Shown: piece after piece, positions 8,264 to 15,966 of the stretch
Layout of the letters: every line of letters begins with the position of its first letter
How positions within the stretch are numbered: position 1 is the stretch's first letter
Assembly (NCBI RefSeq): GCF_900618535.1
Contig: NZ_UYJA01000002.1
Coordinates: 558,001 to 622,000, forward strand
Direction: 5' to 3'
From: Pseudomonas bubulae
GTDB lineage: Bacteria > Pseudomonadota > Gammaproteobacteria > Pseudomonadales > Pseudomonadaceae
DNA length: 64,000 nt
Program-made: the position numbers and the translations under genes
The notes under the pieces: model-generated
Told to the model about the DNA's origin: nothing
Seen by the model: the letters and a program-made list of their open reading frames with translations, nothing else
The model's database searches: none

Positions 8264-10020
8264 GTTTCATCCCCTCCGTGGGCCGGAATGTACAGGTTGA
8301 AGGTGGCACCGACGTCTTTCTCGCTGATGCATTCGATGCGTCCGTCGTGGCTGTCCATGATGGAGAACACTTTGGCCAGGCCCAGCCCCGTGCCTGAGGC
8401 TTTGGTCGTCACAAAGGGCGTGAAAATACGCTCAAGCATATCGGGTGCGATTCCTTCTCCGGTATCAGCAATGCCTATTACTGTGTAGTCCTCTTCGCGG
8501 GAAATGCGTACGGTCAGGCATCCGCCCTCAGGCATGGCGTCGATGGCGTTGATGATCAGGTTCAGGCACGCCTGTTTGAGTTGTCCGGCATCGGCGTACA
8601 GGGTCGCACCGGGCGCCTGATCGTCGATGTGGGCATCAATAGTGTGGCTTTCCAGCTCCGGTTTGCAGAAACCCAGAATGTCTTCGACCAGAGGCCGCGC
8701 CAGCTGCGGCGCACGCACGGGGGCGCTGGGCTTGGCGAATTCGAGAAACTCGGTGATCAGGTCATTGATGCGGGTCACTTCGCTGACCACGTACTCCAGA
8801 TGGCGCTTGTCGGTTTCACCCAGATCGGCCCGGCGGTGCAACAGTTGGGTCGCGGTTTTGATAATGCCCAGGGGATTGCGGATTTCGTGGGCCAGGCCCA
8901 TAGCCACCTCGCCCAGGGCATGCAGGCGGTCGCGGCGACGCAATTGGGCTTCGAGATGATGCAGCTCGCCCAGTCGTGCGGTCATATGGTTGAAGGTGCT
9001 GCTCAGCTCGGCCAGTTCGTCGTTGCCCGACACCGCCACGCGTTGGTTGTAGTCCCCGGCAGTGACGGCGCGTACCCCTTCGGAAAGGTCGCGCAACGGC
9101 CGGGTAAGGCGTTCGGAAACCAGCCAGCCGACGGTCAGCGACAGTACCGAGCCGACCAGGAAGATCAACGCGAACAGGTTGCTCTGGTTGACCAGCCCCA
9201 CCAGGCTGCTATGGCGCAGCAGGCCACTGTAGATCACCCCTTGCAGCTCACCGGTGTCGTTGAGGATGGGCCAGTACAAGCCGCTGTAGCGGCTGGTGAA
9301 TTGTTCGCTGGGCTGACGGGTTTCCCGCAGGGTTTGTTCGATGGCGCCGGGCACCATCAGCTGGCGGTCTTCGAAACGCTGGCTGGAGAATATCTCGGCA
9401 AAGCCTGCCGTATTGGACAGGTACAAACGCAAGTCGAGGGAGTGCACGTCGGCCACGCTGGTCAGAAAGCTGCTGTCCATATAGGTAGCCACCAGCAGCT
9501 GATAGTTCACTCCATCCTGGCTGGTGGCAAAGGTCGAGACTACGGTGCCGGTTGGCACACCGCCGACATTGATAGTTTGCAGTACAGCGTTGGGGCTCAG
9601 GCTGATCTGGTCGACAATGGTGTCGCTGGCGGTACTGAAAATCACTTTGTGGTCGCTGTCACGGATCAGCGCGACCACGTCTATGCCCATGGCTTCGGCG
9701 ATATCGGCAGTCAGCCGGTCATGGCGGATGGCCTTGCTGGAGGACGGCGGGTGGGCGTGTTGGAGAAGCAGCTTGGCGGCGCGGGCGTTGTCCGCGAGGA
9801 TTTCGCTGATCTCGTCCTTGACGATTTTGGTCGACTCCTGCAGCCAGACCCGTACGTTACTGTCGAAAATCTGCGACAGGGTGGTCGCTGCCAGTTCGGC
9901 AGCAATCATGGTCGGGATCACGCTGACCAGCCAGAACGCCAGCACCAGTTTGCGCTGTACGGTCCAGCGCGACACTTTGAAGGGTTGTGGCTGGCGCGGT
10001 GTTTTGGGCGTGGTGGGCAT
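8260..10020 (-). CDS. Membrane sensor histidine kinase paired with the sigma-54 regulator
   Basis: This is a 586-residue inner-membrane kinase. A first membrane helix lies near residues 27-47 and a periplasmic sensing region of about 240 residues follows. A second helix (FALIFLVGSVLSLTVGWLV) leads into a HAMP domain. The HisKA domain has its histidine in GLAHEIRNPLG, and the HATPase carries N (NLIINAIDAM), G1 (IADTGEGI) and G2 (GTGLGLAK) boxes. The periplasmic part resembles no sensor I can name. The start codon shares a base with the stop of the GNAT gene (TAATG), and the stop overlaps the regulator start by 4 bp. That couples sensing to the enzyme genes upstream in the same operon. Confidence 0.92.
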   Translation of the reverse strand: MPTTPKTPRQPQPFKVSRWTVQRKLVLAFWLVSVIPTMIAAELAATTLSQIFDSNVRVWLQESTKIVKDEISEILADNARAAKLLLQHAHPPSSSKAIRHDRLTADIAEAMGIDVVALIRDSDHKVIFSTASDTIVDQISLSPNAVLQTINVGGVPTGTVVSTFATSQDGVNYQLLVATYMDSSFLTSVADVHSLDLRLYLSNTAGFAEIFSSQRFEDRQLMVPGAIEQTLRETRQPSEQFTSRYSGLYWPILNDTGELQGVIYSGLLRHSSLVGLVNQSNLFALIFLVGSVLSLTVGWLVSERLTRPLRDLSEGVRAVTAGDYNQRVAVSGNDELAELSSTFNHMTARLGELHHLEAQLRRRDRLHALGEVAMGLAHEIRNPLGIIKTATQLLHRRADLGETDKRHLEYVVSEVTRINDLITEFLEFAKPSAPVRAPQLARPLVEDILGFCKPELESHTIDAHIDDQAPGATLYADAGQLKQACLNLIINAIDAMPEGGCLTVRISREEDYTVIGIADTGEGIAPDMLERIFTPFVTTKASGTGLGLAKVFSIMDSHDGRIECISEKDVGATFNLYIPAHGGDET

Positions 10021-11144
10021 TAGTACTCGCTTATCGCAGCCGCCAGTGCCGGGTCGTGGCGGTCAGGGCGAATGAACAGTTTGACCAGTTTGAGTGCGTT
10101 ATTGATCAGCCAGTTGCGATGCCGGAAAAACAGCGTATTGCTTTGAAAGGTGCAGCCCAGACGAATCTTGCTCGCGTAGCCGGCCTGACCGCATTCGTAC
10201 AGGGCAATATTGTGACGTATGCAGTAATCGACATTCACCAGCCAACTCCTGAAGTACAGATTGTAGTCACGGGTGAGCTCAAGGTCGTGACCAAAAAACT
10301 TGTCGATCAGACGGTGTTCGTCAATCAACACCAGATTGAACGCCACCAGTTGATCGTCGAGCCAGTACAAAACGCACACTGCCCGGTCGCCGAGTTGTTG
10401 GAGGATACCGGTGAAATAGGTCGCTGGTAAGCGCTCCAGTTGCAGATCACTGCGCGCCAGGCTGGCCTCGTACAAGCGCATGATTTCAGGCAAGACGTCG
10501 TCAATTGCGTTGCGCCATTCCACCCGTGGGCCAGGCGTACGCAGTTTGCGGCGCATGTCTTTGCGGGTGGACTTGCCCAGCGAGCCAAGGTAGCCGTCCA
10601 CTGACCCAAAGGGCACGGGCAGCGTCGCACTGGGCAAGCCGGGCATGGCCTGAAAGTCCGCCGCCTTGCAGCTGTGCGCCCAGTCAGCGTCATGGCTGGG
10701 GACGTCCTTGACGGCAATCAGACCGATACCCAGGCGGGCCGCATCGGTCTGGGCCAGGGTCAGCAACCGGGCGAGCAGGGCAGGGCGCTGCGCCGCCTGT
10801 ACATGACTGGCCGTTCCCGCACTGCATTGTTCGGTCACCGGTGAGCCGATGGCGTAAAGCTTTAGCTGCACCAACCCCGGGAGTGCGCGATTGAGTTTTT
10901 CGGTAAAGCGTTTGCCGATGCCCTGGACCGTGGTGTCGAGGCGATAGCACGTGGTGAACGCAGTCGCTGCGGCAATCAGGGTGGAACCTTCGAACATCGT
11001 CAGGTAACGCCATGCAAAGCCTTCAATCCCGGCTTTTTCGACGGCCATAATGTAATCCCAATCCTCCAGGGCATCTGGAAAACAGTCATTCCAGGCTTCA
11101 CGGTCGATTGCCTGAATGGATGAAAAGACTTGGGCTGTAATCAT
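10020..11144 (-). CDS. FemAB/GNAT-like acyltransferase
   Basis: This 374-residue protein has a GNAT-fold C-terminal half of the FemAB-like/Acetyltransf_6 sort. The region from about residue 200 on (YLGSLGKSTRKDMRRKLR) resembles the basic segment before the second GNAT domain. It is followed by a strand-rich core (FNLVLIDEHRLIDKFFGHD) and a LYECGQAGYASKIRLGC segment. Proteins of this class transfer acyl or aminoacyl groups to amines. No substrate can be named. It lies 15 bp behind the alpha/beta hydrolase and overlaps the kinase start by one base. In context it probably modifies the amino group installed by the aminotransferase of the same operon, which is inference only. Confidence 0.75.
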   Translation of the reverse strand: MITAQVFSSIQAIDREAWNDCFPDALEDWDYIMAVEKAGIEGFAWRYLTMFEGSTLIAAATAFTTCYRLDTTVQGIGKRFTEKLNRALPGLVQLKLYAIGSPVTEQCSAGTASHVQAAQRPALLARLLTLAQTDAARLGIGLIAVKDVPSHDADWAHSCKAADFQAMPGLPSATLPVPFGSVDGYLGSLGKSTRKDMRRKLRTPGPRVEWRNAIDDVLPEIMRLYEASLARSDLQLERLPATYFTGILQQLGDRAVCVLYWLDDQLVAFNLVLIDEHRLIDKFFGHDLELTRDYNLYFRSWLVNVDYCIRHNIALYECGQAGYASKIRLGCTFQSNTLFFRHRNWLINNALKLVKLFIRPDRHDPALAAAISEY

Positions 11145-11159
11145 GGGGCGTCCTTGGGC

Positions 11160-12026
11160 TCAGGCCTGCTTGAGGTACTCGACAGGGACCGGTGCCGTGC
11201 GGCTGTTTTTCTTGATAAAGGCGTCACTCAGTTCGATCACGCGGCGGTATTGCAGGTCGACGGTGATCATGTGATAGCAGTTGTCGAGCAGCACCTTGGT
11301 CACCGGCCCGCCCAGATGGCGTTCGACGTAATCGGCGTTCCAGCGGCTGGTGATATCGTCTTCAATGGAGTGCAGCACCAGAGCTTTGGTGGTGATCGAA
11401 GGCATGCGTTTTTTCACCACGGCATTCATCCGGTGCAGTTCACGCACGGTGATCCCTTCCATCGTCAACAACCCGGCATTGCTGCTCTCGCCGGCTTTCA
11501 TCTGGCGCTCGACAATGGCCCTCAGGCGCTGGTTTTTAATACCGTAGGGCGGCTTTTCCTCAAAGCTGCACAGGTGCACACCAAAGGGGATCTTCATCAG
11601 CAGCGGGGTCATAAAGGCCAGCTTGTTGATGCTCCAGCCGTCATAGCGCAAGGTCGTGGAGTACATCAACAGCCCGGCGACCTGGCCCGGGTGTTCGGAG
11701 GCCAGGTACATCGACATTACCGCACCCATCGACAGCCCGCCGACGAACACCTGCTGGTGGCGCTGGCGGATCCCGGCAAAGGTCTTGCGCACGCCTTCAT
11801 ACCAGTCCAGCCAGCCGGTGGCCTGCAGGTCGCTGTTGTCACCGCAGTGCCCGGCCAGGGTGGGGACGTACACCGTGCACGTCCCGTCTTTTGCCAGCCC
11901 CTGGGCAACCCGACGCAACTCCGTCGGGGTGCCGGTAAGGCCGTGGATCAACAAGACCCCGACCTCACCCGTGCCGAGAACGAAACCGGTGTTGCCTTCG
12001 CCCAGATCGATCTCTGCCCCGTTCAC
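11160..12026 (-). CDS. Alpha/beta hydrolase (carboxylesterase/thioesterase-like)
   Basis: This 288-residue hydrolase begins at a GTG that overlaps the aminotransferase stop (GTGA). The fold signature is complete: oxyanion HG in LLIHGLTGTP, the nucleophile elbow GLSMG with Ser at about residue 99, an acid in HSIEDDITS and the histidine in NCYHMIT. The overall look is that of Est30-type carboxylesterases or monoacylglycerol lipases. There is no signal peptide, so it acts in the cytoplasm. In an operon with a FemAB-like acyltransferase, an aminotransferase and a HAD phosphatase it could release or edit an acylated intermediate. The actual reaction is unknown. Confidence 0.85.
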   Translation of the reverse strand: MNGAEIDLGEGNTGFVLGTGEVGVLLIHGLTGTPTELRRVAQGLAKDGTCTVYVPTLAGHCGDNSDLQATGWLDWYEGVRKTFAGIRQRHQQVFVGGLSMGAVMSMYLASEHPGQVAGLLMYSTTLRYDGWSINKLAFMTPLLMKIPFGVHLCSFEEKPPYGIKNQRLRAIVERQMKAGESSNAGLLTMEGITVRELHRMNAVVKKRMPSITTKALVLHSIEDDITSRWNADYVERHLGGPVTKVLLDNCYHMITVDLQYRRVIELSDAFIKKNSRTAPVPVEYLKQA

Positions 12027-13417
12027 CGTTTCATGGCCCGAGCCAGCAGGCGATCGAGCAGGGCGATGCCCAGGTCGATTTCGGCGTAGCTGATTTCCAG
12101 CGACGGCGCCAGGGTGATAACGTTCTTGTAGTAGCCGCCCACGTCGAGAATCAGACCCAGACGTTTGCCGTCGATTTCGATATCCCCCTTCATGCCTTCC
12201 TCAACCATGAAGTCGAGAGTGGCCTTGTCCGGGGTAAAACCGTCCGGGCCGCAGATTTCGCAGCGCAGGGCCAGGCCCAGGCCGTCGACGTCACCGATGA
12301 TCGGGTAGCGTTTTTGCAGATCTTGCAGGCCGTCGAGGAAGTACTTGCCCTTGGCCATGACCATCGCGCCATAGTCGACTTCGCTGGTCATCTTGAACAT
12401 TTCCAGGCCCACCGCAGTACCCAGCGGGTTGGAGGCGAAGGTGGAGTGGGTCGAGCCCGGCGGGAATACCTTGGGGTTGATCAGCTCTTCACGGGCCCAG
12501 ATGCCGCCCAGCGGGTTGAGGCCGTTGGTCAGTGCCTTGCCGAACACGATGACGTCGGGTTTGACGTCGAAGTGTTCGATCGACCACAGCTTGCCAGTGC
12601 GCCAAAAGCCCATCTGGATTTCGTCAACCACCATGAGAATGCCGTGCTGATCCAGTACGTGCTTGAGCTCGCTGTAGAAGTTCATCGGCGGGATTACATA
12701 GCCGCCGGTGCCCTGGATCGGCTCGACGTAGAACGCGGCATATTCGCTCTGGCCGACTTTCGGGTCCCACACGCCGTTGTATTCGGTCTCGAAAAGACGG
12801 GCGAACTGTTGCACGCAGTGGCTGCCGTACTCTTCCTTGGTCATGCCTTTTGGCCCGCGGAAGTGGTACGGGAACGGGATGAAGTTGGCGCGTTCGCCAA
12901 AGTGGCCGTAACGGCGACGGTAGCGGTAGCTCGAGGTGATCGATGAGGCGCCCAGGGTGCGGCCGTGGTAACCGCCCTCGAAGGCGAACATCAGGCTTTT
13001 GCCGTTGCTGGCGTTACGCACCACCTTCAGCGAGTCTTCGATGGATTGCGAGCCGCCGACGTTGAAGTGCACACGACCGTCGAGGCCGAACTTGTTTTTG
13101 GCGTCGACTGCAATGCGCTCCGACAGCTCGATCTTGCCCTTGTGCAGATACTGGCTGGCGATCTGCGGCAGGGTGTCGATCTGTTGCTTGAGGGCGTTGT
13201 TCAGGCGCGGGTTGGAATAACCGAAGTTGACTGCCGAGTACCACATTTGCAGGTCGAGGTAGGCCTGGTCTTCGGTGTCCCACACGTAGGAGCCTTCGCA
13301 GCGGCTAAAAATGCGCGGTGGTTCGATGTAGTGAACGGTGTCGCCGTACGAGCAGTACTTGGCTTCTTTTTCCAGAAGAATCTGGTCTTCAGGGGTAGCG
13401 ATTCGAATATCAGACAT
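12023..13417 (-). CDS. Class III PLP-dependent aminotransferase
   Basis: With the ATG at 13417 this is a 464-residue fold-type I aminotransferase. A longer upstream frame would run through the phosphatase gene. PLP contacts are visible: the aspartate in LMVVDEIQMGF (about residue 265), the Schiff-base lysine in VIVFGKALTNG (about residue 294), and FEGGYHGRTLGASS in the substrate loop. This class moves amino groups between omega-amines or keto acids and glutamate or alanine. GABA, ornithine and diaminobutyrate aminotransferases belong here, but this protein is not clearly any of them. It overlaps the HAD phosphatase by 8 bp and the hydrolase by 4 bp. In context it should aminate a carbonyl made available by the phosphatase or by another pathway. 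Confidence 0.9.
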   Translation of the reverse strand: MSDIRIATPEDQILLEKEAKYCSYGDTVHYIEPPRIFSRCEGSYVWDTEDQAYLDLQMWYSAVNFGYSNPRLNNALKQQIDTLPQIASQYLHKGKIELSERIAVDAKNKFGLDGRVHFNVGGSQSIEDSLKVVRNASNGKSLMFAFEGGYHGRTLGASSITSSYRYRRRYGHFGERANFIPFPYHFRGPKGMTKEEYGSHCVQQFARLFETEYNGVWDPKVGQSEYAAFYVEPIQGTGGYVIPPMNFYSELKHVLDQHGILMVVDEIQMGFWRTGKLWSIEHFDVKPDVIVFGKALTNGLNPLGGIWAREELINPKVFPPGSTHSTFASNPLGTAVGLEMFKMTSEVDYGAMVMAKGKYFLDGLQDLQKRYPIIGDVDGLGLALRCEICGPDGFTPDKATLDFMVEEGMKGDIEIDGKRLGLILDVGGYYKNVITLAPSLEISYAEIDLGIALLDRLLARAMKR

Positions 13418-14111
13418 GATTGAAGAGTTCCTGCTGTTCACGAGAATAGTGGGGCGCGTTGGCGGCATGGCTCGGCAGTTTGGCGAGCAGGGCCGGGAGT
13501 TCGGCAAAGGAGTCAAATTGTGCGTACGGGATACCGTTGCGCTCGCAGTGTTCGGCCAGGCCGTCCCTGGCAAAGACGAAATCGGCGCCAGAGGCCACGC
13601 ACATGTCGGAGCGGCCATCGCCAATCACCAGCACGCGTTTGCCGTCGGGGGCGGATTTGCACTTGCAGTTGCCCGAGGCGGCACGGCAGGCGTCGCTGGA
13701 ATAAGGGAAGTCGATGCGCCAACTGTTCTGGTCGACCTGACGCAGGCGGTTGGCCAGGATCGGCAACAGGCTTACGTAGTTACGGGCCAGAATGCGGGCG
13801 ATGGCTTGTTCGATGCCGTCACTGACGACCTCGATGGAGGAGCCAAGACCGATGACGTGGTCGACGAAGTCGGGGAAGTCAGGGTCAATCTCAACGCTGT
13901 CGAAATAGGCCAGCAGCTCGGCAGGCGTGGCTTTGACCAGCGACAGCTGGCGGCTCAGGCATTCACGCGAACCGATGTCACCCTGCAACCATTGGTCTTC
14001 GATCGCTTCCCAGCTGGGGTCGGCGAAACGTTGAAGAATGTTGTCGATGACGTCGGTACGGGTAATGGTCCCATCGAAATCACACACGATATGCCATTGC
14101 ATCATCTGCAT
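13410..14111 (-). CDS. HAD-IB (MtnX/SerB-like) phosphatase, first gene of six-gene operon
   Basis: This 233-residue phosphatase has HAD motif I as DFDGTIT (Asp at about residue 11 is the nucleophile, the next Asp the acid). Motif II is around EVVSDG, and motif IV is GDGRSDMC near residue 165. The type resembles MtnX and phosphoserine phosphatase. The ATG at 14111 has AGGA six bases upstream and lies about 35 bases from the predicted sigma-54 start site, so I prefer it to the in-frame ATG at 14132. The gene leads an operon with an aminotransferase, hydrolase, acyltransferase and a two-component system. Canonical mtnX sits with methionine-salvage genes, which are absent here, so the substrate is probably different. 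Confidence 0.85.
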   Translation of the reverse strand: MQMMQWHIVCDFDGTITRTDVIDNILQRFADPSWEAIEDQWLQGDIGSRECLSRQLSLVKATPAELLAYFDSVEIDPDFPDFVDHVIGLGSSIEVVSDGIEQAIARILARNYVSLLPILANRLRQVDQNSWRIDFPYSSDACRAASGNCKCKSAPDGKRVLVIGDGRSDMCVASGADFVFARDGLAEHCERNGIPYAQFDSFAELPALLAKLPSHAANAPHYSREQQELFNHV

Positions 14112-14155
14112 TGTCCTGTCGAAAAGGCGCACTTTTTGCGCTTGCCAGAGGACAT

Positions 14156-14172
14156 AGCATTGACTGTGCCAA
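14156..14172 (-). promoter_or_regulatory. Sigma-54 (-24/-12) promoter of the six-gene operon
   Basis: On the minus strand the sequence reads TTGGCACAGTCAATGCT. The invariant GG and GC are exactly 12 bases apart, and the flanking bases match the TTGGCAC-N5-TTGCW consensus except for one base of the -12 box. Transcription would start near 14145, about 35 bases before the phosphatase ATG. The last gene of this operon encodes a GAFTGA-type sigma-54 activator, which suggests positive autoregulation. Confidence 0.8.
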
Positions 14173-14231
14173 TAATTGAAAGCCCCGTGGGCTGGGGCTC
14201 TGCGCGAGTTTTTGGGTGGCAGTCGAGCTTG

Positions 14232-14252
14232 AAGCTACAATTTTTGTAGCTT
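14232..14252. promoter_or_regulatory. Palindromic candidate upstream activator site
   Basis: AAGCTACAA-TTT-TTGTAGCTT is a perfect 9-bp inverted repeat. A further half copy, GCTACAAA, follows at once at 14253-14260. It is centred about 97 bp upstream of the predicted sigma-54 start site, where sigma-54 activators bind. It also lies about 90 bp upstream of the divergent mipA-like gene. It is therefore a candidate site for the regulator encoded at 6872-8263. Confidence 0.6.
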
Positions 14253-14333
14253 GCTACAAACAACATGAGTGCTTGCGCAGGGCGCGCTAAAAAGGGATTG
14301 ATGCGCGCATAGAACCTCTATGGAACCCTCGTG

Positions 14334-15098
14334 ATGAAAACTCCGGTCTGTGCTTTTTTGCTGCTCACTTTGTTGGGCGTCAGCGCGGCTGCCCATGCCG
14401 CAGACGGCCCCAGTGGGGAAGTGGGCATGGGGATTGGCTATCAGCCGTATGACCCAAGCGCCAGCCGCTACCAGACAGTGCCATTGCCGTATTTTGATGT
14501 GGACTGGGGCGATGTCAGCCTCAATACCGATGACGGCCTGACCTGGAGTGCTTTCAAGGCCGGCGGCTGGAGCGCAGGGCCCGTGCTCAACTATGTGTCG
14601 GGACGCAATGCCAATGGTTCGCTGCGGGGCCTGCGCGATGTTTCAGACATGGCCATGCTCGGCGGCTTTGTGCAGTACAGCCCGGCTGACTTCTGGCGTG
14701 TCTATGCACAGCTCGGGCAGGCGGTGGGTGGTGCAGGCGGTCAAGGCGGGGTGCTGGGTCAGGTCGGGGGCGAGTTGGGTTACCCGCTGGGGCTGGGGAT
14801 TATCGGCAGCAGCCAATTGGCGGTGCACTTTGCTGATGGTCGGCAGATGTCGACCTTTTTTGGCGTAAGTGACAGCGAGGCGCAGGCGTCAGGGATTTCC
14901 GCGTACAAGGCCAGTGGCGGCCTCCAGAATGTTACCTTGACCCAGAATTTCGAGTTTCCGCTGACCGCGAACTGGTCGCTGGTGACCAGTGCCAGCTGGA
15001 CACGCCTGCTGAGGGCGGCGGCGGACAGCAGCATCGTACGCGAGCAGGGCAATGTGAATCAGGGCGCGGTGCAGACGGCGGTCAGTTACAAATTCTGA
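14334..15098 (+). CDS. MipA/OmpV family outer membrane protein
   Basis: This is a 254-residue exported protein. Residues 1 to about 23 are a signal peptide ending in AAAHA. The rest is rich in short amphipathic strands with glycine turns and ends in a beta-barrel signature (AVQTAVSYKF, terminal Phe). Members of this family are outer-membrane barrels; MipA scaffolds murein enzymes in E. coli and other members are adhesins or porin-like. A GTG lies directly before the ATG and could also start translation. It diverges from the six-gene sigma-54 operon and shares its upstream region with the palindrome at 14232-14252, so common control is possible. A strong hairpin follows the stop. Confidence 0.82.
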   Translation: MKTPVCAFLLLTLLGVSAAAHAADGPSGEVGMGIGYQPYDPSASRYQTVPLPYFDVDWGDVSLNTDDGLTWSAFKAGGWSAGPVLNYVSGRNANGSLRGLRDVSDMAMLGGFVQYSPADFWRVYAQLGQAVGGAGGQGGVLGQVGGELGYPLGLGIIGSSQLAVHFADGRQMSTFFGVSDSEAQASGISAYKASGGLQNVTLTQNFEFPLTANWSLVTSASWTRLLRAAADSSIVREQGNVNQGAVQTAVSYKF

Positions 15099-15107
15099 AG
15101 CGGCCCT

Positions 15108-15138
15108 CCCAACCCTCTCCCGGAAAGAGAGGGTTGGG
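15108..15138. terminator. Bidirectional hairpin between convergent genes
   Basis: CCCAACCCTCTC pairs perfectly with GAGAGGGTTGGG over a 7-base loop. It sits between the ends of the mipA-like gene and the convergent small-transporter gene. There is no long T-run on either side, so termination strength is uncertain. Confidence 0.65.
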
Positions 15139-15160
15139 CTAAGGGAAAGCAGGCAGTGAC

Positions 15161-15580
15161 TCAATGTTCCGGTTCACCATCGGCCAGCAGCGCAATCCCG
15201 CCGACAATCACCGCCACGCCTGCCCAGTGCAGTGCGCTGATTTGCTCGCCAAGGCCCAGCCAGGAGCCCATCAGCACCCCGACAAATACCAGTGAACTCA
15301 GGGGAAACGCCAGCGACAGGCTGCTGCGGCGCAATATCAGCATCCAGACAAAAAACGCGCCGAAATAACAGGCAATGGCCACCCATACTCCCGGGTTGAG
15401 CAGCACGGCCTGGAGCCACTGCAGGGTGAAGTCCATCTGTCCCAATTGATCGCCACCGATTTTGGTGGCTATTTGCCCTGCGCTCTCGAGAGCAATCAAC
15501 AAGGCCCACAGCACAATCGTGCCCAAACGCCCGTGCAGCCAGCCGTTATCCGGGGCTTTTAACCCGTCAGTGTTTGCCAT
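15161..15580 (-). CDS. Small DMT-superfamily membrane protein (EamA, ArnE/F-like), distal partner
   Basis: This 139-residue protein has four predicted membrane helices and a short polar N-terminus. The first helix carries ESAGQIATKIG, and the third and fourth match half-size EamA proteins (SLAFPLSSLVFVGVLMGSW and HWAGVAVIVGGIALL). ArnE and ArnF have this half-size layout and work as a pair to flip undecaprenyl-linked aminoarabinose. SMR exporters also pair. It lies 11 bp behind a second protein of the same type, so the two probably form a heterodimer. Which compound they carry is unknown. The ureohydrolase-like gene upstream in the same operon hints at a nitrogen-rich molecule. Confidence 0.78.
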   Translation of the reverse strand: MANTDGLKAPDNGWLHGRLGTIVLWALLIALESAGQIATKIGGDQLGQMDFTLQWLQAVLLNPGVWVAIACYFGAFFVWMLILRRSSLSLAFPLSSLVFVGVLMGSWLGLGEQISALHWAGVAVIVGGIALLADGEPEH

Positions 15581-15591
15581 TGCTCAACTCC

Positions 15592-15966
15592 TCAAGCTGC
15601 GGTGATGCAGACCAGCATCACTCCAAGGGTAATAACCAGGGTGCCCATCCAGCGCCGACGGCTGACGTGTTCGCCCAGGAACACCTTGCCGGCGAATACC
15701 ACACCGCAATACGCCAGCGCTGCGGCCGGGAATAGCAAGCTCAAGGGTGCCCTCGACAGGGCCTCCAGCCAGACGAAGAACTCAATCACGTAAGCGCCGA
15801 CCCCAGCCCACAGCATCGGTGCACTAAATACCTGACCCCAGAAGGCATTCAGGCGAAAACCACCCTCCAGTTCCGGCAAGCGGTCCAGTCCGATTTTGAA
15901 ACACAGCTGGCCGATAACATCGAGCACAATGGAAAACGCCACCAGCGCAATTACGATCAAGGACAT
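15592..15966 (-). CDS. Small DMT-superfamily membrane protein (EamA, ArnE/F-like), proximal partner
   Basis: This is a 124-residue, four-helix half-size EamA protein. The first helix holds LDVIGQLCFKIGLD, the same G-Q pattern as its partner and ArnE/F. Later helices read APLSLLFPAAALAYCGVVFAG and RWMGTLVITLGVMLV. Its start overlaps the stop of the ureohydrolase-like gene by 10 bp, so the three genes are one operon (16883 to 15161). Two adjacent, unequal half-size transporters usually mean a heterodimer with opposite topology. The substrate cannot be seen. Confidence 0.78.
   Translation of the reverse strand: MSLIVIALVAFSIVLDVIGQLCFKIGLDRLPELEGGFRLNAFWGQVFSAPMLWAGVGAYVIEFFVWLEALSRAPLSLLFPAAALAYCGVVFAGKVFLGEHVSRRRWMGTLVITLGVMLVCITAA

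Noticed and set aside
8581..10023. A 480-codon + strand frame opposite the sensor kinase
   Set aside because: It has no recognisable domain, while the minus strand encodes a full histidine kinase with ordered motifs.
11130..12089. A 319-codon + strand frame opposite the alpha/beta hydrolase
   Set aside because: The hydrolase with its GLSMG elbow is on the other strand. The plus frame shows no domain.
13410..14111. HAD phosphatase as canonical methionine-salvage mtnX
   Set aside because: No mtnA, B, C, D or W genes are nearby and the operon partners are unrelated to methionine salvage. Only fold-level similarity is claimed.
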